NCBI GenBank assembly: GCA_015064135.1
Contig: SVSU01000004.1
Coordinates: 1 to 42,092 of the forward strand
Length of the DNA: 42,092 bases
Direction: 5' to 3'
Source: Oscillospiraceae bacterium
Lineage (GTDB): Bacteria; Bacillota; Clostridia; Oscillospirales; CAG-272
Of this stretch, positions 17,069 through 25,274 are shown in pieces (the first letter of the stretch is position 1; every line of letters begins with the position of its first letter). Under the pieces are notes generated by a model, which did no database searches, was not told where the DNA came from, and saw only the letters and a list, made by a program, of their open reading frames with translations. A program made the translations under genes and the position numbers.

Positions 17069-17524
17069 TCACTTGTTCACTTTGTTCCACAGACCATTCT
17101 CAAACCAATAGAAATTCTCCGAAAGCTCATCCTTTTCAAACACTTCATACATAAGGTCAAAGCCGTTTGCAAGGGTGTGGTTTTTCAGCTCGTCTTTCCT
17201 CAGCCAGAACACGCGCCCCTCCTCCGAGGATTTCAACTCCCCCGAGAAAGTGTCGGTTTTGAAGAAGAATACGATATAACGATATTCTCCGTCTCTATGG
17301 TTCCATTGCTTGACACCGCAGAGTCTCACATTGGAAACGGTGAGCCCCGTCTCCTCCTTCACCTCGCGGATAACGGAGTCAACAAAGGATTCGCCGCGCT
17401 CCACATGACCGCCGGGGAAGGTGATTCCGGGCCAGTTGGGATTCACCCTGTCCTGCACCAGAATCCTGTCTCCGTCATACACCATGCACATATTTGTGAG
17501 AACACACGTCTCCTTCTCTGCCAC
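17069..17524 (-). CDS. NUDIX hydrolase (MutT/8-oxo-dGTPase-like)
   Basis: Nudix box GGHVERGESFVDSVIREVKEETGLTV; GTG start. Confidence 0.92.
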   Translation of the reverse strand: MAEKETCVLTNMCMVYDGDRILVQDRVNPNWPGITFPGGHVERGESFVDSVIREVKEETGLTVSNVRLCGVKQWNHRDGEYRYIVFFFKTDTFSGELKSSEEGRVFWLRKDELKNHTLANGFDLMYEVFEKDELSENFYWFENGLWNKVNK

Positions 17525-17527
17525 GGC

Positions 17528-18034
17528 TTAAAAATCCTCTCTCAGCGGATGCTCGAAAATGAACGCATCCTTATCCTTCACGGGGAAGAAAAGGAATGTC
17601 TGCCCGGGGGCAAGGGGATTCATATACTCATGGTAGGCGCCGTTCACCGTAAGATGAAGCTTTTCAATGTATGCCAACGCTTCCTTGACCGCCTCTGCCT
17701 TCTTGCCCTCCACGCGGATGCTGATGTAATTGGATTCGGGAACCGTCCACTTTGTCCAGCCAAAGGGAGCGAAAGAATCTTCTTTTACCTCCACACCTGC
17801 CAGATAGAGACCCTTTCCGTCCTCCCATTCACCGAGTTCTCCCGAAAAATCGCTTCTCAGACCCCAGCAGCCGATAGGCTTGCCCTTTTTATCTCGCTTA
17901 ATGAGAGGAAATATCTCCTCCATTTCCGCATTTGCCTTCTTCCAGAGCTCGGCTACAAAGCCGTTTCCGTCCTCCGTGGAGCCCTTCTTACCGATTACGG
18001 TAAATGCACTTTTGTGAAGTCTTTTGATAACCAT
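17528..18034 (-). CDS. GyrI-like / AraC effector-binding-domain protein
   Basis: 168 aa; KWTVPESNYISIRVEG, YHEYMNPLAPGQTFLFFPVK pattern typical of the effector-binding fold. Confidence 0.6.
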   Translation of the reverse strand: MVIKRLHKSAFTVIGKKGSTEDGNGFVAELWKKANAEMEEIFPLIKRDKKGKPIGCWGLRSDFSGELGEWEDGKGLYLAGVEVKEDSFAPFGWTKWTVPESNYISIRVEGKKAEAVKEALAYIEKLHLTVNGAYHEYMNPLAPGQTFLFFPVKDKDAFIFEHPLREDF

Positions 18035-18068
18035 ATTTTTGCTTTCCTTTTCTTAATTAAATCTTTTT

Positions 18069-19121
18069 TCAGTTCAATGCCCCGTTCAGCAGTCTCGTAA
18101 TAAGCTCACTGTATGAAATTCCCGAATGGATCATCAATCTGGGGTACATGGAAATGGGCGTAAATCCGGGAATGGTGTTTATTTCGTTAAACACGATCCT
18201 TCCGTCGGGGGTGTGGAAGAAATCTACTCTTGACAGCCCTCTGCACTCCAGTGCTTTGAAAATCTCCAGCGCATATGTTCTTGCCTTCTCCGAATCTGCT
18301 GCAGACAGTCTGGCAGGAATAAAGAAGGACGATGCATCGCTCACATATTTGGTGTCGTAATCGTAAAATTCACTGCCTCCGAGGTCGATCTCCGCAGGCT
18401 GAGACACCGTGTACTGCCCCTTTTCCTCAAGGACCGCAAGCTCGATCTCCGAACCCGTGATACACTCCTCGATCATGATTTTCTCGCCCTCGGCAAAGGC
18501 CACCGCAACGGCTGACGCAAAATCCTCCGCCGCCCTCACCTTCGATGCACCCACGGACGAACCGGAGCAGGCAGGCTTCACGAACATGGGATATCCGCCA
18601 AGCGCCCTCTCGCATTTCTCACGGAGAGCATCTATGGAATCGGTAGTACCTTTGTGCGCCACAACCATCTTCGCCATGGGGATATCCGTCTCCATGCTGA
18701 TTATTGCCTTTGTCAGCGCCTTATCCATGCACACCGCACTCGCCGTACAGCCGCATCCCACCACGGGAATACCCGAGACCGCGAAAAGCCCCTGCATGGT
18801 ACCGTCCTCGCCGCAGGCACCGTGGAGAACCGCGAACACCCCGTCACAGGGAATTTCACGTTCCGCACCATCCGTTACCGCACAAAGAGTTCCCGTCGTC
18901 ATATTTATTCTGACCTCGGGCAGCGAGCCGCCGCACCATGTATTTCTTCGGATCGCCTCAAGATCCCCCTCATAAAGATACCATTTGCCCTCTCGCGTTA
19001 TGCCGATCATGGCAACATTGAAGGCTGTTCTGTCAATATTCGACAGGACACCGTATGCGGAGGAAAGCGAAACCTCATACTCCGAGGATTTTCCTCCGAA
19101 AAGAACCGCTATATTCTTCAT
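18069..19121 (-). CDS. ddl: D-alanine--D-alanine ligase
   Basis: 350 aa; MKNIAVLFGGKSSEYEVSL, FVKPACSGSSVGASKV, SRVDFFHTPDGRIVFNEINTIPGFTPISMYP. Confidence 0.96.
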   Translation of the reverse strand: MKNIAVLFGGKSSEYEVSLSSAYGVLSNIDRTAFNVAMIGITREGKWYLYEGDLEAIRRNTWCGGSLPEVRINMTTGTLCAVTDGAEREIPCDGVFAVLHGACGEDGTMQGLFAVSGIPVVGCGCTASAVCMDKALTKAIISMETDIPMAKMVVAHKGTTDSIDALREKCERALGGYPMFVKPACSGSSVGASKVRAAEDFASAVAVAFAEGEKIMIEECITGSEIELAVLEEKGQYTVSQPAEIDLGGSEFYDYDTKYVSDASSFFIPARLSAADSEKARTYALEIFKALECRGLSRVDFFHTPDGRIVFNEINTIPGFTPISMYPRLMIHSGISYSELITRLLNGALN

Positions 19122-19157
19122 AAAACACCTTTCGTAACTACTGTGACGGAACGCCGC

Positions 19158-20792
19158 CTATCTTTGGGACTCAGCCCCCGAGGAATGCCTTGACAGCATA
19201 TATTCCACGGAATCTCTGAGCGCCTGCCAGCTTGCATTGATAATGTCGGAGGACACACCGATGGTTCGCCATACCGACACACCGTCTGTGGATTCGATAA
19301 GAACGCGAACAACGGAAGCCGTCGCTCCTGAGTTGAGTACACGAACTTTATAGTCCGAGAGATGCATTTCCCCGATTTCGGGATAAAAACGGGAAAGCGC
19401 ACGTCTGAGGCAAACGTCCATGGCATTAACGGGACCGTTTCCTTCCCCCGCGCTCAATTCCTCATTGCCGTCTACGGAGATCTTTATCATCGCCCAACTT
19501 CGCATCTCGTCGGCAGAGGTACCCTCCCCATCCTCATCCACGATCACCTTAAAGTTGAGAAGGTCAAAGCTGCGGCGCCTGATGCCGAATGCCTCATCAA
19601 GCACCAGAGCAAGGGACGCTCCCGCATCCTCGTAACTGTATCCTTCGGCTTCCTTCGCCTTGATCATCTCCGCCGCACGGACTACAACGGGATCGTTCTT
19701 CGATACGGTGCCGTCAGCCAAGCCTTTCGCAAACTCCTCCATACCGCTTCCCATACAGCGCTCAACGATAAGCTCGCGGAGTTTTTCAATAACCGCCGCC
19801 CTGCCCGAAAGACCGCTTATGAGTATATTCCGTTTGTTCCCCACAGCTTCGGGTGAGATGTGCTCAAAGGTTTTGGGGGACTTGTTCACCCCGTCTATAT
19901 GTGCCCCTGCCTTGTGGGTGAACGCATATCCTCCCACAAAGGGCTCGTTTTCGCTGAACGCCAGATTTGCAGTCTCATTGACAAATCGTGCGGTTTTTGT
20001 CAGTTTTTTTATCCTGTCTCCGATGCAGTCAAAGCCCAGCTTCAGCTGCAGAACGGGGATCAGCGTATTCAAATTGGCATTGCCGCACCGTTCGCCGATG
20101 CCGGAGATGGTTCCGTGAACCTGCACAGCACCCGACAACACGGCGGAAACCGAGCAGGCCTCAGCCATCCCCATATCGTTGTGACAGTGTATGCCGATGC
20201 TGCCGAAGCGGTCAACAACATCCTTCGTAATCATGCCAACCACATCGGGGAGCATACCGCCGTTTGTGTCGCAGAGTACCACTCGGGAAGCCCCTGCCTT
20301 CAATGCCGCATCGACCACACGGAGGCTGTATTCCGCATTGTCCGCATATCCGTCAAAGAAATGCTCCGCATCGAAGATTACTTCCTTACCTGCTGAGTGA
20401 AGATACCGCACCGTATCGGCAATCATGGCAAGATTTTCCTCCGCTGTTGTGCCGAGGACATTGGAAACCTGATAAAGCCAGCTTTTTCCGTACACCACCG
20501 CACAAGGAACGGGGGCCTTCGCCACGTATGGAAGAAAGAGATCATTTTCGCATCTCTCCATGGCTCTCCTCGTCTGAGTAAACGCACAGAGTTTGGAATT
20601 GGTAAGGCTCAGCTTTCCCAGTTCCGAAAAAAACTCGGCGCTTTGGGCATCGCAGAGCATCCCGGCTTCAATATAGGATACGCCGATTTCATCCAGCGCG
20701 TGAATCACCTTGATTTTATCGTCATAATTGAAATTGATTCCTGCCCCCTGTGCGCCGTCACGGAGGGTGGTATCAAATATCTCGATTTTCAT
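19158..20792 (-). CDS. cimA: (R)-citramalate synthase
   Basis: 544 aa; EIFDTTLRDGAQGAGINF, IHCHNDMGMAEACS, AGAHIDGVNKSP. Confidence 0.92.
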   Translation of the reverse strand: MKIEIFDTTLRDGAQGAGINFNYDDKIKVIHALDEIGVSYIEAGMLCDAQSAEFFSELGKLSLTNSKLCAFTQTRRAMERCENDLFLPYVAKAPVPCAVVYGKSWLYQVSNVLGTTAEENLAMIADTVRYLHSAGKEVIFDAEHFFDGYADNAEYSLRVVDAALKAGASRVVLCDTNGGMLPDVVGMITKDVVDRFGSIGIHCHNDMGMAEACSVSAVLSGAVQVHGTISGIGERCGNANLNTLIPVLQLKLGFDCIGDRIKKLTKTARFVNETANLAFSENEPFVGGYAFTHKAGAHIDGVNKSPKTFEHISPEAVGNKRNILISGLSGRAAVIEKLRELIVERCMGSGMEEFAKGLADGTVSKNDPVVVRAAEMIKAKEAEGYSYEDAGASLALVLDEAFGIRRRSFDLLNFKVIVDEDGEGTSADEMRSWAMIKISVDGNEELSAGEGNGPVNAMDVCLRRALSRFYPEIGEMHLSDYKVRVLNSGATASVVRVLIESTDGVSVWRTIGVSSDIINASWQALRDSVEYMLSRHSSGAESQR

Positions 20793-20798
20793 ATTATG

Positions 20799-22340
20799 CT
20801 ATCCCTCAATTCGTCGTCTTCGAGCCCTTTCCCATTTGTTGATAGCGTTGAGATATGCCTTGATGGAGGATTTCACGATATCCGTTGAAACGCCCCGTCC
20901 CGTGAACACACTCTCGCCTTCCTTTATCTTAACCTTCGCTTCTCCGAGGGCATCTGTCCCTTCGGTCAGTGCCTGAATGTTGTAGGAGATCAACTCTACT
21001 CCGTCTGCCCCCGCGATTCGGTTTATGGCGTTGAATGCGGCATCGATGGGGCCTTCCCCGGGAGCCGCTTCCGTGACCTCCCCGTTCTCCACACCGTCGG
21101 AAAGGGTCACGAGGCACATTGCCTTGATCTTATTCCCCGACTGGATCTGGAATGTGGAGAGATAATACCGCCCCTCGATGGAGTCAAGGTATTCGCTGAC
21201 AATGGCGCGGATATCGTCGTCGGAGATCACCGATTTTTTGTCCGCAATCTCCTTGAATCTGGTAAATGCGGCGTCAATACCCACCCCGTCAAGGGAGTAC
21301 CCCAGCTTCGCTACCCGTTCGGCAAAGGCATGGCGGCCGCTTAACTTGCCGAGCACGATGGTATTATCCGTCAGCCCGATATCCTCGGGATTCATGATCT
21401 CATACGTCTTACGGGAACACATCATGCCGTGCTGGTGAATACCGCTTGCATGAGCAAAAGCATTGGCACCCACGATCGCCTTATTGGGAGCCACTCTGAT
21501 ACCCGAAAGGGACGAAATAAGACGGCTTGTCTCAATAAGTTCACGGGTGTTTATGTTGTGGGACACACCCATGGACTCCGCCCGCACGGTAATTGCCATA
21601 ACCGCTTCTTCAAAGGGAGTATTTCCTGCCCGTTCTCCCAGTCCGTTCACCGTACATTCCACCTGATCCGCACCGGCTGTGACTGCCGCAATGGTATTCG
21701 CCGTCGCCATGCCGAGATCGTTGTGGCAGTGGACGCTGACCACGGTTTCGGGCGGAAGGACAGCCTTGACCCTCCGAACAAGAGCAGAAAACTCATCGGG
21801 AGAGGAATACCCAACCGTATCGGGAATGTTTATAATATTCGCCCCTGCCTCCGCCGCACACTTCACCGCTTCAAGGAGAAAATCCGCATCGGAACGGGTC
21901 GCGTCCTCGGGAGAAAACTGCACTTCGTCAAAGAATTCCCGGGCATACGCCACATATTCTCTGATTCTCGCAAGTGCATCTTCCCTCGTTATATTCAATT
22001 TATGCTTCAGATGAATATCGCTTGTGGCAATAAACACATGAATGCGCCGTTTTCTCGCACCCTCCAGTGCCGATGCCGCCGCATCAATATCGCTTTTCGT
22101 CAATCTTGCAAGGGCAGAAACGGTGCTTTCGCGAATACTCTCCGCAACCCGGCGAACGGCGGCAAAATCACCCTCCGATGATGCAGGAAAGCCTGCTTCT
22201 ATTATATCCGCACCCAACTGCTCCAGGCGCATGGCAATATCGTACTTCTGCGCCGCACCGAAATGTACGCCCGGGGTCTGCTCCCCATCGCGCAATGTTG
22301 TGTCGCAGAACCGTATGATCCGTCCTGTCATAGCCTTCAT
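20799..22340 (-). CDS. leuA: 2-isopropylmalate synthase
   Basis: 513 aa; FCDTTLRDGEQTPGVHF, VSVHCHNDLGMATANT, ASGIHQHGMM. Confidence 0.95.
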   Translation of the reverse strand: MKAMTGRIIRFCDTTLRDGEQTPGVHFGAAQKYDIAMRLEQLGADIIEAGFPASSEGDFAAVRRVAESIRESTVSALARLTKSDIDAAASALEGARKRRIHVFIATSDIHLKHKLNITREDALARIREYVAYAREFFDEVQFSPEDATRSDADFLLEAVKCAAEAGANIINIPDTVGYSSPDEFSALVRRVKAVLPPETVVSVHCHNDLGMATANTIAAVTAGADQVECTVNGLGERAGNTPFEEAVMAITVRAESMGVSHNINTRELIETSRLISSLSGIRVAPNKAIVGANAFAHASGIHQHGMMCSRKTYEIMNPEDIGLTDNTIVLGKLSGRHAFAERVAKLGYSLDGVGIDAAFTRFKEIADKKSVISDDDIRAIVSEYLDSIEGRYYLSTFQIQSGNKIKAMCLVTLSDGVENGEVTEAAPGEGPIDAAFNAINRIAGADGVELISYNIQALTEGTDALGEAKVKIKEGESVFTGRGVSTDIVKSSIKAYLNAINKWERARRRRIEG

Positions 22341-22352
22341 CCTTAAATCCTG

Positions 22353-23177
22353 TTATTTTATTCGTCTTATAACCGCAGCTCTCGTGTTGCCGCCGTAATC
22401 TTCAAGCGGCTCCGCGGACAGTCCTCGCTCTTTCGCATATCCGATGACGGCATCCGACTGCGCCGCGCCATGTTCAATAATCATAAATCCATCCGCCGAA
22501 AGATGTGGAGTGTAACTATCTATAATCGCCCGAATGAGGGATAATCCGTCCCCTCCGTCTGTCAGCGCGTGGGGCGGCTCTGCGAAAAGCTCGGGCTCAA
22601 GTCTGAGCATCTCCTCCGCCGTTACATAGGGGGGATTTGCCGATATCACATCGTAACCCTCGCCCTCCGAAAGCAAATCAACAGAAGCATCTCCGAGAAT
22701 CGTCTGCACCCTTTCCGAAAGTCCGAGACGGCGGAAATTCTCCTCCGCCTGCCCCATGGTTTCGGGGTAAAGCTCCACCGCCGCACCCGTCATATCCTCC
22801 CGGTAATGCAGAACAGCGGCAATGATGCATCCGCTTCCCGTACAAAGGTCGAGAATCCTGCCGTTTTTCGGCGCATTTTCGATGATGTATTCGCAAAGTA
22901 TCTCCGTATCGCTTCTCGGGATGAGGCAATTTTCGTTCACTGCGAAGGGTAAGCCCATAAACTCCCACTCACCGAGAATGTACTGAAGCGGATACCTTGA
23001 GCACCGCTTTCCGACCGCTTCCGAAAACTCGTCCGACATGGTAAACTCTTCGTCAACCGCGGCACGAAGGGAGGAATAACTGCGTCCCGTAAACCCTTCG
23101 GCAAGGAGCAGAGCCTCATGGAGTGCCCCTTCGATCCCTGCCTCGGCAAGCCTCTCAGCTATCTGCCGCAGAGTCAT
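22353..23177 (-). CDS. prmC: Peptide chain release factor N5-glutamine methyltransferase
   Basis: 274 aa; LDLCTGSGCI and NPPYV motifs; overlaps upstream gene by 4 nt. Confidence 0.93.
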   Translation of the reverse strand: MTLRQIAERLAEAGIEGALHEALLLAEGFTGRSYSSLRAAVDEEFTMSDEFSEAVGKRCSRYPLQYILGEWEFMGLPFAVNENCLIPRSDTEILCEYIIENAPKNGRILDLCTGSGCIIAAVLHYREDMTGAAVELYPETMGQAEENFRRLGLSERVQTILGDASVDLLSEGEGYDVISANPPYVTAEEMLRLEPELFAEPPHALTDGGDGLSLIRAIIDSYTPHLSADGFMIIEHGAAQSDAVIGYAKERGLSAEPLEDYGGNTRAAVIRRIK

Positions 23178-24166
23178 TCCCCAGCCGCCTTTTCGTTCTC
23201 ATCTTTGTCAAGCAAAGATTCCTCAAAGGTTTCGGGAATAGCGTGGCGGAGAGCAGTGAGGGCAACCTCAAGCTGGCTGTCGTCGGGTTCTTTTGTGGTG
23301 ATTCTCTGAAGCCAGAGTCCGGGCGCGGAGAGTATCTTCACAAGGATATTTCCGCTGTGCTTGCCTGCAAGCATGAGGAATTCAAAGCCCACACCCACAA
23401 TAATGGGGAGCATCAGCAATTTGGAGCCGAAGCGCACCCACACATTGTCCCATGTCAGGAATGAATTGAGAATGATGGAAATGAACAGCATTACAAAAAT
23501 GAAGCTGGTTCCGCATCTCGGATGGAAACGGGAGCACTTTCTTGCGTTTTCGGGGGTGAGGGGCAATCCTGCCTCAAAACAGGCAACGGACTTATGCTCC
23601 GCACCGTGGTACTGATATGTTCTTTTGATATCGCTCATAAAGGACACACCCCAGATGTACAGCACAAAAATCGCCATACGGATAAGACCCTCGATAAGTG
23701 ACTTCACAAAGGGGATCTCCACTTTCAAAAGGGAGTCAACCTGCGAGGTCACAAATGTGGGGAGCATGAGGAAAAGTCCGACACCGAGAACAAGTCCCAG
23801 CACCATGCCGATGACTGACACCACCTTCATGAGATTGTCGCCGAATTTCTCCTGAATCCACTTTTCAAACTTCGTCTCGGGTTCATCCTCAATCCCCAGC
23901 ATCTCAGCCGATTTTGTCAGCATATCCATACTGAGAAGAAGCTGCTCCACAAAGCTGACACAGCCGCGGATGACGGGAAGATTGCATATCTTATGTTTTT
24001 TTCTGAGTGAGGTGTGCTTGGAATTGTCAAGGGTGATCCCTCCGTCCTCGCCTCTCACGGCAAGGCTCACATTCTCACCCGATTTCATCATAACCCCTTC
24101 AAGGACAGCCTGTCCGCCTACAATACCCAAACGGGGATCTACGACCTTCTTTTCTTTTTTCATCAA
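23174..24166 (-). CDS. DUF1385 (YqhQ-like) membrane protein
   Basis: 330 aa; GGQAVLEGVMMKSGENVSLAVR, YHGAEHKSVACFEAG, RFHPRCGTSFIF; coupled to prmC. Confidence 0.9.
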   Translation of the reverse strand: MMKKEKKVVDPRLGIVGGQAVLEGVMMKSGENVSLAVRGEDGGITLDNSKHTSLRKKHKICNLPVIRGCVSFVEQLLLSMDMLTKSAEMLGIEDEPETKFEKWIQEKFGDNLMKVVSVIGMVLGLVLGVGLFLMLPTFVTSQVDSLLKVEIPFVKSLIEGLIRMAIFVLYIWGVSFMSDIKRTYQYHGAEHKSVACFEAGLPLTPENARKCSRFHPRCGTSFIFVMLFISIILNSFLTWDNVWVRFGSKLLMLPIIVGVGFEFLMLAGKHSGNILVKILSAPGLWLQRITTKEPDDSQLEVALTALRHAIPETFEESLLDKDENEKAAGE

Positions 24167-24292
24167 TACTTCTCCATTTTAACATTTATATAATACAATA
24201 AAATCAAACCGCACATCGGAGAATTTTCCGTAAGGGAAATTCTCGGGAGTGGGAGGGTTCGCTTGAAATTACAAGCTGCACATTTCTCCCAC
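24167..24292 (-). ncRNA. Candidate structured 5' leader of the DUF1385/prmC operon
   Basis: Stem AGTGGGAG/CTCCCACT (24286-24293 with 24248-24255) enclosing GCTTG/CAAGC, then second hairpin GAGAATTTCC...GGAAAATTCTC (24219-24244). Confidence 0.5.
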
Positions 24293-24297
24293 TCTAC

Positions 24298-24326
24298 ATT
24301 ATAACACATTCTTCGCCCGAAGTAAA
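24298..24326 (-). promoter_or_regulatory. SigA-type promoter of the DUF1385/prmC operon
   Basis: Minus strand TTTACT - 17 nt - TATAAT. Confidence 0.7.
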
Positions 24327-24386
24327 TACATTGAAGGGGCGAAAAAAATTCTTTACAATGAAATATGCCTAATAATTCGTCTCTTG

Positions 24387-24415
24387 TTGACAAACCTGCT
24401 GTGTTCTGATAAAAT
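24387..24415 (+). promoter_or_regulatory. SigA-type promoter upstream of birA
   Basis: TTGACA - 17 nt - TAAAAT. Confidence 0.8.
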
Positions 24416-24453
24416 ATTAAGGTAAGAAATATATCGTTTAAGGATGGTGGAGC

Positions 24454-25227
24454 ATGACAACGGAACAGCATCTCGCCGAGCGCGGTATTCATCATATCAT
24501 ACTCATTGAAAAGGAGAACACAGGCTCCACCAACACCGATGCAAAACAGTACATCGAAGCCGCCTCCCCCGAAAATCCCGTGCTCATCACAGCAGAGACG
24601 CAAACCGGAGGCAGAGGCAGGCAGGGCAAGCAGTTCTCCTCTCCGAAAGGCGGTCTTTACATGACCCTTGCCGTAAAACACGACTCCGCCTTTGCCGACG
24701 CTGTAAGAATCACCGCCGCCGCTGCTGTTGCGGTATCACGGGCGATCCGATCGGTCTGCGATCTTTCCTGCGAGATCAAATGGGTAAACGATATCTATGC
24801 AGGCGGCAAAAAACTGTGCGGCATACTGACCGAGGCGGTAAACGACTACGAAAAAGGGATAACGGAGTACCTCATCATCGGTGTGGGGGTCAACATTTCC
24901 GAATTTCCCGAAGGAATCAATGCCACGTCCCTGTTTGCCGAGCTTGGTAAAATAATCGACAAAAACACGCTCTGTGCAGAGATAACGGCAGAGCTTTTGA
25001 CCCTTCTTTGCGCCATCAAAAAAGGCGATTTTTCCTACATGGATGATTACCGCAGACTATCCTGTGTCATCGGAAAAGATATTGTCTGCTTCCAAAACGG
25101 CGAGGCTTTCACCGCACGGGCAACGGGTATCGACGACGATGGCGGTCTGCTTGTCACATACTCCGACGGACGATGCGGCACCCTCTCAAGCGGAGAGATT
25201 ACCCTGCGGTTTGCTGATATGCCCTAA
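24454..25227 (+). CDS. birA: Biotin--[acetyl-CoA-carboxylase] ligase, without N-terminal HTH
   Basis: 257 aa; GSTNTDAKQY, AETQTGGRGRQGKQFSSPKGGLYMTL, KWVNDIYAGGKKLCGILTE. Confidence 0.95.
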   Translation: MTTEQHLAERGIHHIILIEKENTGSTNTDAKQYIEAASPENPVLITAETQTGGRGRQGKQFSSPKGGLYMTLAVKHDSAFADAVRITAAAAVAVSRAIRSVCDLSCEIKWVNDIYAGGKKLCGILTEAVNDYEKGITEYLIIGVGVNISEFPEGINATSLFAELGKIIDKNTLCAEITAELLTLLCAIKKGDFSYMDDYRRLSCVIGKDIVCFQNGEAFTARATGIDDDGGLLVTYSDGRCGTLSSGEITLRFADMP

Positions 25228-25274
25228 CACAATGCAAAACATAAGAAGTTTTATTCTCAAAAAGGAGACCCATC

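Noticed and set aside
24163-24681. 172-aa minus-strand ORF covering the DUF1385 leader; considered as a possible rpmE (L31)
   Set aside because: Translation has no L31 features (no CxxC or KxxxHP start); it overlaps birA in antisense. The region is better explained as divergent promoters plus a structured leader.
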